DNA from: Bacteroidia bacterium
Lineage (GTDB): Bacteria > Bacteroidota > Bacteroidia > Chitinophagales > JAUHXS01
Reading direction: 5' to 3'
Assembly (NCBI GenBank): GCA_030426955.1
Contig: JAUHXS010000003.1
Coordinates: 1 to 64,000, forward strand
DNA length: 64,000 nucleotides
Below the pieces are notes generated by a model. That model searched no databases and was not told where the DNA came from. It saw nothing but the letters and a program-made list of their open reading frames with translations. Position numbers and translations under genes: made by a program. Below are positions 1 through 9,286 of this stretch, one piece after another. Each line of letters opens with the position of its first letter. Within the stretch, counting starts at the first letter, position 1.

Positions 1-181
1 TTGTCTTGGGAAAGTTGCATAGGATTATAGAGTTTAAGGTTTTGACTCCTCAAAAGTCTATATCTCTTGCCGCTTTCCCTATTTTATTTAATCCCTTTTT
101 TTAACTAGCAACTTGAATTAATTAGAACTAAGTGATTTAATTTTATATAAACTTGTCAATAGACAACTTTAAACAACATTA

Positions 182-850
182 ATGATGATTTACTTTAGTA
201 AAGACTTTCTGAATTTTTTCAAAGAGTTAGAAAAAAATAACACCAAAGAATGGTTTGACATTAATCGAAAAAGATATGAAAAAACGGTTAAAGAGCCATT
301 CAAGGCTTTTTTTAAAGATCTTGTGGAGGAGATGCAAAGGTTTTATCCACAATCAAATCTAGCAGAAAGTTCTTCCATCATTCGAATTAATAGAGACATT
401 CGTTTTAGCAAAGATAAGACACCCTACAAATTGCATACAGGAACAATGATTATGCCTCATGGTAAGAAAAATTATTCCTTACCAGGAATGTTTGTACAAA
501 TGAACCATGAAGATGTGAGAGTATACTCTGGTATGTATAGTATGGAAAAAGAAAAATTATATCGACTTCGATCACATATTGCTGAAAACCTACAAGAATT
601 TGACAAGATAGTTCATGCTAAAGATTTTAAAAGTTTGTTCGGTGAAATACGAGGAGAAAAGAATAAAAGGATAGATAAAGAATTTGTGGATGCTGCTGAA
701 AAGCAACCATTGATTTATAATAAAAGCTTTTATTATTTTTTTAAACTAAAGCCAGAAGCCATTTTAAAGGAAGATTTGATAGAACAGCTAACTACAGGGT
801 TTGAAAAAAGCTTGCCAATTAACCAATTTTTTGAAGAAGCGTTATGTTGA
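182..850 (+). CDS. DUF2461 family protein
   Basis: The protein has 222 residues and matches the DUF2461/TIGR02453 family, usually about 220 residues long and of unknown biochemical role. The N-terminal stretch LEKNNTKEWFDINRKRY and the later RINRDIRFSKDKTPYK are hallmark segments of that family. There is no signal peptide or membrane segment, so it should be cytoplasmic. ATG codons stand at 182 and 185 and either could start translation. The 3' end overlaps the convergent next gene by 9 bp. The family assignment is firm; no function is inferred. Confidence 0.88.
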   Translation: MMIYFSKDFLNFFKELEKNNTKEWFDINRKRYEKTVKEPFKAFFKDLVEEMQRFYPQSNLAESSSIIRINRDIRFSKDKTPYKLHTGTMIMPHGKKNYSLPGMFVQMNHEDVRVYSGMYSMEKEKLYRLRSHIAENLQEFDKIVHAKDFKSLFGEIRGEKNKRIDKEFVDAAEKQPLIYNKSFYYFFKLKPEAILKEDLIEQLTTGFEKSLPINQFFEEALC

Positions 851-2284
851 TGCGATTTTATTATCTACCCACTTTCTATAATTAAAAAAACCTACTGACT
901 TTTCGAAAGAAAAGTCTTGATCTATAATCTTGCTTGCTTTTTTTAATGCATCTTTAATTTTTTGATCTCCAGAGTCCTTTAACCTTAATTGTACCAATGC
1001 TTTCATCATTTTTACAAAAGCTCTTTCCTCGACTCTAAACTTTTGAAATCGATTAACATTTCTAATCAACCTATTTACTAAAGCTTCTAATAATATTAAG
1101 TTGCCTAGTTCATAGTGGATTACCAAGTTTATGATATCGATTATATTTTGCCTATTAACGACAACTTTCTTTAAATGAATTTTAGAAATTTGATTAAACC
1201 ATTTATGTGCTTCATCGTATTTTTTTAAAAAAATATAGAAAGACACAATATGTAAGTTAACAGACAATAAAAGCATTTTGTTAGCATTTTGAGTTGACTT
1301 TTGTATAAAGCCAGACTCCTCTAGAAGAATAGAATCCACCTTTTCTAAGGTATCTGTTCTTTTATAATAGATCAACGTTAACTCTATCCATCTCAGTCGC
1401 ATATTTCTATAAATAGTCGGTAGCTCATTCTTGCATTCATGAAGCTTTACCTCAATTATTTTCAAAAGATTTTCAGCGTAATCAGATCTGCTAATGTTCA
1501 AAGAAAATGAACAAATATTACAAATAGCGATTAGCTCAGCTCCCAAATCAAATGGGAATAACCTGCTTGATTTAATTAAGTCAAACATTCCTATTAAAAT
1601 CATATCTGTTTTTTGCTTACTTAACGGATGTAGCTGTGAGTAAGTCATCAATATAGAATAATAACAATACTTAACGTAGGCGGACTTTCCTTCCACCTTT
1701 TTTTGCATAAGAGGATGTCTTATAAAAGATTGAATTTTACTTTCATTCCTCTTTGTAACGCCCCAAACACTTGCATTTAGCTTAAAATACAAATTGAAAT
1801 AATCAATAATTTCCTTATACTCTTTTAGATAGCTACTATATTCCTCATGCAATTTGTCAAAAACCTCATATTTGCCTGTCTTTTGAGTAAGTTGGATTCT
1901 AATTCTAATTTCCCAATCATAAAAAATAAGCAAATCATTATAGCGCTCCATTTGAAGCAGTTTTTGCTTTGCCTTAAGCAGTTCTTTAAGTGCATACTCG
2001 TATAGATGCTTCTTAAATAGCACCTCTATTCTTGATAATGACTTAAAAAATTTTTGTTGTTCGTTGGTAGAATCAAAACTTAGTTTTTCTATAATCAGGT
2101 TATAGAGTTCAAATTTTTTTTGTGTAAGGTGTTTTAGTTGGACTTTTGGGTCAGGCTGAGAGGCATAAACTTCAAACAGTCTGTTTAAGTCCTTTCTATC
2201 TTTTTCATGAAGTAGAAAACTTCTAATTCCTCTTTTCTCCTTATCGGATAAAGATTGAATTAAAGATGCAATTGCATTTGCCAA
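842..2284 (-). CDS. All-helical TPR-like hypothetical protein, paralogue of the 5675-7201 gene
   Basis: I do not recognise a named family. The 480 residues are almost entirely predicted helix, rich in Leu, Lys and Glu, with the spacing expected of degenerate tetratricopeptide-like repeats. There is no signal peptide. It resembles the 508-residue product of 5675-7201: both begin with a short helix followed by L-x-K-x-E-K-x-x-x-x (LSDKEKRGIR here, LTKNEKGYFK there), and both carry an I-H-x-E-L-G-N-like motif near residue 380 (IHYELGN here, IHIELGN there). It is divergent from the T9SS gene at 2414 across a short AT-rich spacer. A scaffolding role is only a guess from the fold type. Confidence 0.8.
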   Translation of the reverse strand: MANAIASLIQSLSDKEKRGIRSFLLHEKDRKDLNRLFEVYASQPDPKVQLKHLTQKKFELYNLIIEKLSFDSTNEQQKFFKSLSRIEVLFKKHLYEYALKELLKAKQKLLQMERYNDLLIFYDWEIRIRIQLTQKTGKYEVFDKLHEEYSSYLKEYKEIIDYFNLYFKLNASVWGVTKRNESKIQSFIRHPLMQKKVEGKSAYVKYCYYSILMTYSQLHPLSKQKTDMILIGMFDLIKSSRLFPFDLGAELIAICNICSFSLNISRSDYAENLLKIIEVKLHECKNELPTIYRNMRLRWIELTLIYYKRTDTLEKVDSILLEESGFIQKSTQNANKMLLLSVNLHIVSFYIFLKKYDEAHKWFNQISKIHLKKVVVNRQNIIDIINLVIHYELGNLILLEALVNRLIRNVNRFQKFRVEERAFVKMMKALVQLRLKDSGDQKIKDALKKASKIIDQDFSFEKSVGFFNYRKWVDNKIAST

Positions 2285-2311
2285 ATTATTATATACATTT
2301 TAAAACAATCA

Positions 2312-2336
2312 AATAAATGATTTTTAATCATTTATT
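2312..2336. repeat. Perfect 11-bp-arm palindrome in a divergent intergenic region
   Basis: AATAAATGATT and AATCATTTATT are separated by TTT. The element lies between the divergent genes starting at 2284 and 2414. A 12-bp direct repeat AAATAAAGTATT follows at 2351-2362 and 2372-2383. Nothing shows whether these are operators or chance in AT-rich DNA. Confidence 0.4.
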
Positions 2337-2413
2337 AATTAAAAATAAACAAATAAAGTATTATTTTTTTAAAATAAAGTATTGTTTTTTGACTCATAAT
2401 AGATTAACTTGAA

Positions 2414-4330
2414 ATGATGTTAAAAGGTCTCTCAACTTTTTTTATCATTTTATTTTGGTGTAGTTCTATTTGGGCACAGATGGAATACCACAACTGGTAT
2501 TTTGGAAACAAAGCTGCTATAGGCTTTGACATAGATAATAAGCCTTCACCCTTGACAGATAGCGAAATGAGATCTACAGAAGGAGTTGCCTCCATCTCAG
2601 ATAAAGACGGTAATTTATTGTTTTACGCCCATGGTCATAACGCTTGGAACAGAGACCACGATGATATGGAAAATGGTAATGGGTTACTTGGAGGATCTGG
2701 AATGGCTGGAGGATCTGGAACACAGTCTACCCTTATTGTACCTCAACCTAATAGTGATAGTTTATATTACATATTTACCACGACAGATATTGGAGATCCA
2801 GTAGGTTATGTTCATTACTCAATTGTTGATATGTCTTTAGATGGAGGACTTGGTGCCATTAATGCTACCAAAAATGTTCAGCTACAAGATAATATTGGTG
2901 AAAAGACCACTGTAGCTAGGCATTGCAACAAAGAAGATTATTGGATTATATCTCATGGTCGTAATGATGCCAACTTTTATGCTTGGCAACTTAGTGCATC
3001 TGGTTTGGGCACACCCATTATATCTAATGTAGGTAGCATACACGATAATGCATCTATGAATACCAGTATAACAGGATATATGAAAGTTTCCCCCAATAAT
3101 AGATTAATAGCACTGGCAGTTAATGATACTGGAGGTCCAACACCGAATACTGCTAAAGTAGGTTATCTAGAAGTGTTTGACTTTGACCCATCAACTGGGA
3201 TTGTCTCTAATGCTAGGCACATTCCAGATGTTTCTCGACCGTACGGCGTTGAATTTTCTCCAGACCATAGTAGACTATATGCTGGAAGTATCGATGGTGC
3301 TATAGGAGAGCTATATCAGTATGACTTATTAAATAATCTAGGAGAGCCTTTGACAGAGGAACAAATAAAACTTTCTGAATACGTTACACACCCTGGAGGT
3401 GGCTTTGGAGCAATGCAACTCGGACCAGATAGCAATATTTATGTTGTTTCTGGGTTTGGATCGCAGTTTTTGGGGATTATTACCGATCCCAATGGCCTAG
3501 GTCTAGACAGCTATGAAGAGGATGCTATCGATTTACTGACTGGAATTAATTATCTTGGGTTACCAAACTATACAAAAGAGGTCTATATTAAAGCATCTTT
3601 TGAAATAGCTGATGATACGATTTGTGCTGGAGAAAGCATTACTTTTAACAATGTAAGTAAAAATTATCCCGACTCATTTATTTGGCATTTTGGAGATGGA
3701 ACAACTTCTACCAGTAAAACCCCATCACATATATATAATGACTCAGGCTCCTACCAGGTGCTCTTAATTGTATCTTCTTACTGTGAGCCTAATGATACAG
3801 CTATATCAAACATTTTAGTTGAAGCAGGAATAGAAGTGAATGCTTCAGAGGACACTACTATTTATGAAGGCGATACAGCTACACTTCGAATTGAGCTAGG
3901 TGTTGGGAATAACAATGTCAGTTGGTCTCCTGAACAAAGTCTAAGTTGTGATAGTTGCTTAATTACAAAAGCATTTCCTCAGGTTACAACTACATACTAT
4001 ATAACCAGCAGCTACATTGGGTGTTCAAAAACAGACTCTGTAACCGTAACAGTATCGAAAGAGCAAATTTGTGACTTTTATCTACCTAATGCTATTGCCA
4101 CAAACTCCCCAACTAACAATAAGCTAAGCACAAATGGCAATATCTCAACGGGTGTTATAACAATTTATGATAGATTTGGAAAACAAGTATATAAAACCAA
4201 CATTGAAGATAAAGATTACTGGAACGGCATTGCTAATAATGGTGAATTACTTCCGAGTGGTGTGTATATATATCATATTCAAAGTGAGGTATGTTCGTTA
4301 ATAACTGGAAATGTAACTTTAATTAATTAA
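2414..4330 (+). CDS. Secreted PKD-domain protein, T9SS type B sorting signal
   Basis: A signal peptide (residues 1-22, ending SSIWAQ) leads a 638-residue exported protein. Residues ~25-385 look like a beta-propeller of WD/lactonase type (for example SPNNRLIALAVND and FSPDHSRLYAGS). Residues ~395-470 are a PKD domain (FIWHFGDGTTSTSKTPSHIY). The last ~85 residues, with ITIYDRFGKQVYKT, WNGIANNGELLPSGVYIYHI and a final beta strand, are the gliding-motility-type (type B) T9SS sorting domain. It is therefore expected at the cell surface or in the medium. The next cargo gene begins 2 bp after the stop, so the two are probably cotranscribed. The cargo's binding or enzymatic role is unknown. Confidence 0.88.
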   Translation: MMLKGLSTFFIILFWCSSIWAQMEYHNWYFGNKAAIGFDIDNKPSPLTDSEMRSTEGVASISDKDGNLLFYAHGHNAWNRDHDDMENGNGLLGGSGMAGGSGTQSTLIVPQPNSDSLYYIFTTTDIGDPVGYVHYSIVDMSLDGGLGAINATKNVQLQDNIGEKTTVARHCNKEDYWIISHGRNDANFYAWQLSASGLGTPIISNVGSIHDNASMNTSITGYMKVSPNNRLIALAVNDTGGPTPNTAKVGYLEVFDFDPSTGIVSNARHIPDVSRPYGVEFSPDHSRLYAGSIDGAIGELYQYDLLNNLGEPLTEEQIKLSEYVTHPGGGFGAMQLGPDSNIYVVSGFGSQFLGIITDPNGLGLDSYEEDAIDLLTGINYLGLPNYTKEVYIKASFEIADDTICAGESITFNNVSKNYPDSFIWHFGDGTTSTSKTPSHIYNDSGSYQVLLIVSSYCEPNDTAISNILVEAGIEVNASEDTTIYEGDTATLRIELGVGNNNVSWSPEQSLSCDSCLITKAFPQVTTTYYITSSYIGCSKTDSVTVTVSKEQICDFYLPNAIATNSPTNNKLSTNGNISTGVITIYDRFGKQVYKTNIEDKDYWNGIANNGELLPSGVYIYHIQSEVCSLITGNVTLIN

Positions 4331-4332
4331 AA

Positions 4333-5604
4333 ATGCGTTTTATGAAAAAGATTCTACTATTCTCTGCATTTATATTTTTACTGAATCATACTTGGTCGCA
4401 AGTTAAGCTAGTGGAGGTTGATCCAGCCAATCAATCCTTCACTGTAAAGAATTTTAGTGAAAGTGTAGTTAACTTAAAATCCTACAGATTAGCAACAAGT
4501 ACTAAAAATTATGATGACCTTATGAGCTTTACAGTTGAAGAGGGTTCTTTGGAGATTCCTGCTTCTGGAGGTATTGTCAAATTGAGTATTAAAGAGTTTA
4601 TTGTATCTGAAGGTGGTCAAATAGCGCTATTCTTACCCTTTGAGGGAGGAGATAATGAGTTATCGGATCCTAATTTTTTAGTAGATTTCGTACAATGGGG
4701 AAGTGGTGGATATCAATCTGAAGATGTGGCAGATACCAAAGGCATTTGGGAGGCTGGAACGTTTATATCAGGAATAGCACCCTATTCATTTATTGGTGGA
4801 AAATCAGATTATGGAGTAGCGTTTTGGCAAGGCTATGAAGTAACTTTAGATATTAACCTTAGAATAATTAGTGTAGACCCTACCGTAAACCGAGTGACTA
4901 TTAAAAACTTTGGTACAGATTCTGTGGACATTTCAGATTATAGGCTATGCTCTAAAATAGAATATACCAATAACTTAACAAGCCAAACAACAGTTGTCGG
5001 AGACCTTAACTTACAGGGTAATGATACTGTGATAATAGAATTATCAGGCTTTGGTGGAACGCTGTCTGAAATGGATAGTATAGGAGCAGATTTAGCCTTA
5101 TACAAAGACAACAATTTTACTGACACTGCTTCTATGGTTGATTTTGTTCAATGGAAAAGTGCTGGAAATGGAAGAGAATCTGTAGCAGATAGTAAGGGAA
5201 TATGGAGCATAGGAGATTTTTTAAACTTTGATGCACCTTACAGATATATAGGCAATGGCAACCAAAGTGGTTTATCCTTTTGGACAGGTATTCCGATTGA
5301 CTCTTCAGGTGGATCTACATATTCTGATTTCAATCATACACAAAATGACTACAGTGATATTTCAGTATTTCCAAACCCTGGAATGGAAGGACAAGACATT
5401 GTTGTCAATATGGAAAAATCAGCTATGCCAATATATAGCTTGGAAGTGATTGATATACTGGGTGTTAAACATCATTCTTTAATTTTTAGCAAAAGTGCTG
5501 GAAAGGCAAGAATAAGCGATTTGCCTCAGGGGACGTATCATATTGTTTTAAGTGACAAGCTTGGAAATGCTATCAGCAGTAAAGCGCTAATAATAGTACA
5601 ATAG
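4333..5604 (+). CDS. Secreted protein with two lamin-tail-like modules, T9SS type A sorting signal
   Basis: The signal peptide ends near residue 23 (LLNHTWSQ); translation may begin at 4333 or at the ATG at 4342. Two related beta modules (~24-160 and ~178-325) share V-D-P-x-x-x-x-x-T-V/I-K-N-F and V-D-F-V-Q-W-x-S patterns, which fit lamin-tail (LTD) domains common in secreted Bacteroidota proteins. The last ~78 residues, beginning SVFPNPG, form a T9SS type A domain ending in a short strand. The gene starts immediately after the previous cargo gene. LTD domains are usually accessory to other catalytic or adhesive parts; none is visible here. Confidence 0.85.
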   Translation: MRFMKKILLFSAFIFLLNHTWSQVKLVEVDPANQSFTVKNFSESVVNLKSYRLATSTKNYDDLMSFTVEEGSLEIPASGGIVKLSIKEFIVSEGGQIALFLPFEGGDNELSDPNFLVDFVQWGSGGYQSEDVADTKGIWEAGTFISGIAPYSFIGGKSDYGVAFWQGYEVTLDINLRIISVDPTVNRVTIKNFGTDSVDISDYRLCSKIEYTNNLTSQTTVVGDLNLQGNDTVIIELSGFGGTLSEMDSIGADLALYKDNNFTDTASMVDFVQWKSAGNGRESVADSKGIWSIGDFLNFDAPYRYIGNGNQSGLSFWTGIPIDSSGGSTYSDFNHTQNDYSDISVFPNPGMEGQDIVVNMEKSAMPIYSLEVIDILGVKHHSLIFSKSAGKARISDLPQGTYHIVLSDKLGNAISSKALIIVQ

Positions 5605-5613
5605 GTGCTATAA

Positions 5614-5641
5614 ATTGGTTTTGCCATCAAACAAAGCCAAT
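5614..5641. other. Intergenic hairpin
   Basis: ATTGGTTTTG and CAAAGCCAAT pair with one G-U wobble around an 8-base loop, just downstream of a T9SS cargo gene and 34 bp before the next start codon. No U-tract follows, so it is not a canonical terminator; mRNA stabilisation or attenuation is possible. Confidence 0.35.
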
Positions 5642-5674
5642 AAGTCACGGTTTATTGTTAAATTAGGTATTTAG

Positions 5675-7201
5675 ATGCCTAAGACAAGCTCTCAAAATCT
5701 ATATGACCTTATTCATTCTTTAACAAAGAATGAAAAGGGATACTTTAAAAAATATTCTAGTAAACATACATCTAGCAACAACAATGTTTATATAGAGCTA
5801 TTTGATTTAATCAACAAGCAAAAGAAGTATGATGAGACTGAAATAATAGTCCAGCTTGGAGAAAGGGCAAAGCACTTATCAGCTGCAAAAAACTACCTTA
5901 CTAAAACCATTATAGAATCTTTAAAAGCATTTCACTCCGAAGACTCCCCTCAAACAATTATAAATGGATATACACATACTTCTAGGTTATTACTCTCTAA
6001 GGGGCTAAAAAAACAATACAATACGTATTTGGAAAAAGCCAAGTCTATAGCCATAAAGCATGAATACTTTTATGAAGCGATTATAATCAATATGGAGCAA
6101 ATATATCAAGCTCGTAGTGGAAACAAAACATCTGCAAAAGAGCTAGATGTTCTTACAGAAGAGAAAAATCATCTAAATCGCCTGATAGAAAATCGTACTA
6201 TCTATTCTGATCATTATACTGCTATGTATAGGGAATATCTTAGGCCAGGAGATATCAGTAAGTCATTCAAGGAAAAAGCAAACCAAATACTGAATAGTAA
6301 AGATTTTGAAAATATAAATAATGCATTGAGTTTTTCGGCAAAAGTAGATTTTTTAGAAACAAAAACAATTTGCTATTACGCAAAAAGCAATCGTGAAATA
6401 GATATTGAATTGAACATTGAAAAAGTAAACCTATTCAAAGAAAACAAAGAGTTTCTGAAGGAGACAAAGTGGAAACGCTATTACTTTGTTCAACTAGCGA
6501 ATCTAGCCAACAGACAATGTGAGCTGAAAGCCTATGAGGATATGAAAGGCAATTTAGATGAAATTGAAAAACTTGCTTCTAATAATGATCATTTAGACAG
6601 ACATTTAAAAGCCAGAATTTTTGAGGCACATGCTTCAATGACCTTGCAGTATCTTTTTAGAACAGGAAATTTTGAGGGTATTCATGCTTATATTGGCAGC
6701 ATAAGCGATGAGTTGAGTCATCATGAACGACATCTTAACGATTTCAATGTTGTAAGACTGTCATTTTTTTGCATTTTAGCACTATTCGCAGATGGAGATA
6801 ACGAGGCTTGCTTAAATTGGTTTGTGAAAATATCCAACAAGATAATGGCTCATCGTAAAAACCTTGATGTCATCCAAAAAACACTACAGATAATTATTCA
6901 TATAGAACTTGGGAACTACTCTTTAGCAGAATCTCTATTGCGTTCATCAAAGCGACAAATTAGAGATTTATTTCAAGAATCAAAGTCTGTCAACATTATT
7001 TGGCAATACTTAGGGAAAAAGTTATCTGGAAAGTATAAGATGAATGCAGCGTATTACAATAGCCTTATTCATGAACTAAAAGAGTTGCCAGATAAAGAGC
7101 TAGATCGAGATATTTTAAATAATACGCTCATTATACCTTATTTAAAGTCTAAGGTTAATAAAAGTGCTTTTAAACAAGAGCTATATAAATATTTCAACTA
7201 G
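5675..7201 (+). CDS. All-helical TPR-like hypothetical protein, paralogue of the 842-2284 gene
   Basis: This is a 508-residue cytoplasmic-looking protein with no signal peptide, almost wholly helical, with helix pairs such as YNTYLEKAKSIAIKHEYFYE that resemble TPR units. It shares its N-terminal pattern and the IHIELGNYSLAESLL segment with the product of 842-2284. The two paralogues bracket two T9SS cargo genes. A hairpin with a T-tract at 7211-7240 follows the stop codon. I do not recognise a named family. A protein-interaction role is inferred only from the repeat-helix character. Confidence 0.82.
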   Translation: MPKTSSQNLYDLIHSLTKNEKGYFKKYSSKHTSSNNNVYIELFDLINKQKKYDETEIIVQLGERAKHLSAAKNYLTKTIIESLKAFHSEDSPQTIINGYTHTSRLLLSKGLKKQYNTYLEKAKSIAIKHEYFYEAIIINMEQIYQARSGNKTSAKELDVLTEEKNHLNRLIENRTIYSDHYTAMYREYLRPGDISKSFKEKANQILNSKDFENINNALSFSAKVDFLETKTICYYAKSNREIDIELNIEKVNLFKENKEFLKETKWKRYYFVQLANLANRQCELKAYEDMKGNLDEIEKLASNNDHLDRHLKARIFEAHASMTLQYLFRTGNFEGIHAYIGSISDELSHHERHLNDFNVVRLSFFCILALFADGDNEACLNWFVKISNKIMAHRKNLDVIQKTLQIIIHIELGNYSLAESLLRSSKRQIRDLFQESKSVNIIWQYLGKKLSGKYKMNAAYYNSLIHELKELPDKELDRDILNNTLIIPYLKSKVNKSAFKQELYKYFN

Positions 7202-7210
7202 TAATTAAAT

Positions 7211-7240
7211 AAAATACTATCAATTGATAGTGTTTTTTTT
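7211..7240 (+). terminator. Rho-independent terminator
   Basis: The palindrome ACTATCAATTGATAGT (7216-7231) is followed by G and eight T residues, 10-40 bp after the stop at 7201. It should end transcription of the upstream helical-protein gene. Confidence 0.7.
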
Positions 7241-7339
7241 ATAAAAAATTTAATGCCTTTCAATTAATTATTTTATAACACTGTTTGTTGGTTATATTCA
7301 TTATTTGTTAATATGTTGAGTGTGCAAACAAACTGGTGT

Positions 7340-9196
7340 ATGAAAACGATTTACAGAGTCACAATGCTCATTAGTATTTTATTGCTAGTGAAAAACCCTT
7401 TATTAGGACAAGCAAAATGGCAAAAACTATATGTTGGATTGAGAGGCGGAGGACTTCAACAAATTGGTGATGATTATATCATCGTTGGGCACAGCACTAG
7501 TTTAGGATCTGGAGATTTATCAATTGTCAAATTAGATAAAAATGGGAACGAGATTTGGATAAACACCTATGGAATAGGCGGAGTTAATGAAAGTGGTGCA
7601 TCAGTAATAGCAGGGCAAGATGGTGGCTATATTATCGCTGGCACGTATACCAAAACAGGTCCTATTCACAACGAAGGTTATATTCTTAAAATCGACGAAG
7701 ATGGAAATGTTTTATGGTCAAAAAGTTATGATCATACCACTGGTAAGTTTTTTAGATTTATAAGACAAACAATTGACGGAAACTACATCATTGTAGGAAC
7801 ACAATCCCAATCGCTCATTATGCTAAAGCTAGATGTTTCAGGAAACATCATTTGGCAAAACTTATATGATCAAGCTACTCCAACTTCATTGGAGGTTCTT
7901 CCTGATGGAAGCTTTGCTGTTGGCGGTAGCTACCAAGGTTCTGGACAAGGGTTGTACTTCATCAAGGTTGATGCCAACGGTAATAAGCTTTGGGCAAAAG
8001 CATACAGCGCAGGTGGCAGCAACTGGGGAGGTGGAATGGCCGAAGCTTCTGATGGAGGGTTTGTTCTAAACGGTCAAACAAAAGAGGGTATGTCTCTTTC
8101 TGTTAGAACCATTTTAAAAATAGATGCTAATGGTAATATTGAATGGGAGAAAGGTTACGATTGGGATTTTGAACAAGAGGCTGGCTGGAACATGATTTCA
8201 ACTTGCGACGATCACTTTGTAATTTTTGGCGATGAATATAGAGATGGAAGTGAAGATGAAGATTTATTTATGATGAAGTTTGACAACAACGGTGATGTAG
8301 TTTGGTCAAAAAGTTATGGAACAGAATCTGATCATGGAGAAGGTGACGTTCCAGACTGTGTAATTGAGACTAATGATGGTGGTTATATGTTTGCAGGAAC
8401 TAAAATTGGTACTGGGGATAATGGAATGAATATTGTTAAAACAGATGCCGACGGTTCTTGCGGTTGTGAAGAAAGAGATGTCGCATTGGTTAATTATCCA
8501 AGTATTGCGTTTAGTGCAACAGATATTTCAGGGTCTGAAACTACTTTATCGTTAGCAGCTGTCTCTAGAACACCTACTGTGAATGCATTGTCACCTAGCA
8601 TTGGAATTTCATGCCTAGACACTAATGGCACGCCTGGAGCACTGGGACAAATTCAAGCCAGCCCAGACTCTGTTTACTGCACTGGTGATTCGGTATCCTT
8701 AACTGCTCCTAATGGAGGTGAAACATATAGCTGGAGTACAGGAGATACTGCTTTATCGATAACTGTTGAAGTAACAGATTCTATTAGTATTTTCTCTGTA
8801 GAAATTACAACCGATGGCAGTTGCGCTTTAGACTCTTTAACTCGTTCAAAAACAATTTACCTCATTGATACATGTAATCAAGATACGCTTATTACAGATC
8901 CTCCACTTTTGGGAGAAGAAATGGTATGTGTAATTCCATTTATACCTAATGCTTATTCATTAAATAGCTTGAATAATAATGCTTGGTTTTTTCAGGAAAA
9001 CCAATGTGAATTACTTACGCTTGAATTTTATAATAAAAAAGGTAAAAAGCTTTTTGCTTTAGATGGCAACAATTCATGGGATGGAGCCCTATACAACCTT
9101 AGAGCTAATAATCACGTTTTGATCTATCATGCATCTTACCGCAAAGATGATGGAGAGATCATTCACCGTTCTGGGAATATGATTATTCTTGAATAG
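7340..9196 (+). CDS. Secreted repeat (beta-propeller-like) protein, T9SS type B sorting signal
   Basis: I place the start at the ATG at 7340, which gives a standard signal peptide (MKTIYRVTMLISILLL...LLGQ); the frame is open up to an earlier ATG at 7313. Residues ~25-370 hold about six repeats with the pattern GGYIIAGT ... K-x-D-x-x-G-N-x-x-W-x-K-x-Y, typical of surface beta-propellers in Bacteroidota. A Cys-containing Ig-like segment follows (~430-510). The final ~90 residues (VCVIPFIPNAYSLNS ... SGNMIILE) are a T9SS type B domain. mfd follows after 90 bp on the same strand, with a stem-loop between them. Confidence 0.85.
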   Translation: MKTIYRVTMLISILLLVKNPLLGQAKWQKLYVGLRGGGLQQIGDDYIIVGHSTSLGSGDLSIVKLDKNGNEIWINTYGIGGVNESGASVIAGQDGGYIIAGTYTKTGPIHNEGYILKIDEDGNVLWSKSYDHTTGKFFRFIRQTIDGNYIIVGTQSQSLIMLKLDVSGNIIWQNLYDQATPTSLEVLPDGSFAVGGSYQGSGQGLYFIKVDANGNKLWAKAYSAGGSNWGGGMAEASDGGFVLNGQTKEGMSLSVRTILKIDANGNIEWEKGYDWDFEQEAGWNMISTCDDHFVIFGDEYRDGSEDEDLFMMKFDNNGDVVWSKSYGTESDHGEGDVPDCVIETNDGGYMFAGTKIGTGDNGMNIVKTDADGSCGCEERDVALVNYPSIAFSATDISGSETTLSLAAVSRTPTVNALSPSIGISCLDTNGTPGALGQIQASPDSVYCTGDSVSLTAPNGGETYSWSTGDTALSITVEVTDSISIFSVEITTDGSCALDSLTRSKTIYLIDTCNQDTLITDPPLLGEEMVCVIPFIPNAYSLNSLNNNAWFFQENQCELLTLEFYNKKGKKLFALDGNNSWDGALYNLRANNHVLIYHASYRKDDGEIIHRSGNMIILE

Positions 9197-9231
9197 TTAG
9201 CACTAGCTTGTTCAGAAAACCACCCCTGTAT

Positions 9232-9250
9232 CCCCTCCTTTTAGGAGGGG
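9232..9250. repeat. Intergenic palindrome, copy 1 of a dispersed CCCCTCC family
   Basis: CCCCTCCT and AGGAGGGG pair around TTT. The flank ACCACCCCTG at 9220-9229 recurs before the similar palindrome at 33088-33121, so both appear to be members of one dispersed repeat. No T-tract follows on either strand. Confidence 0.6.
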
Positions 9251-9286
9251 AGCGAATTGAACTATTTTGTATCTTCGTAGTCTCTA

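Noticed and set aside
1-181. Possible end of an upstream gene at the left edge
   Set aside because: I found no frame here with recognisable coding features; the segment is AT-rich with stops, and only a weak TAAACTTG promoter-like box at 148-155.
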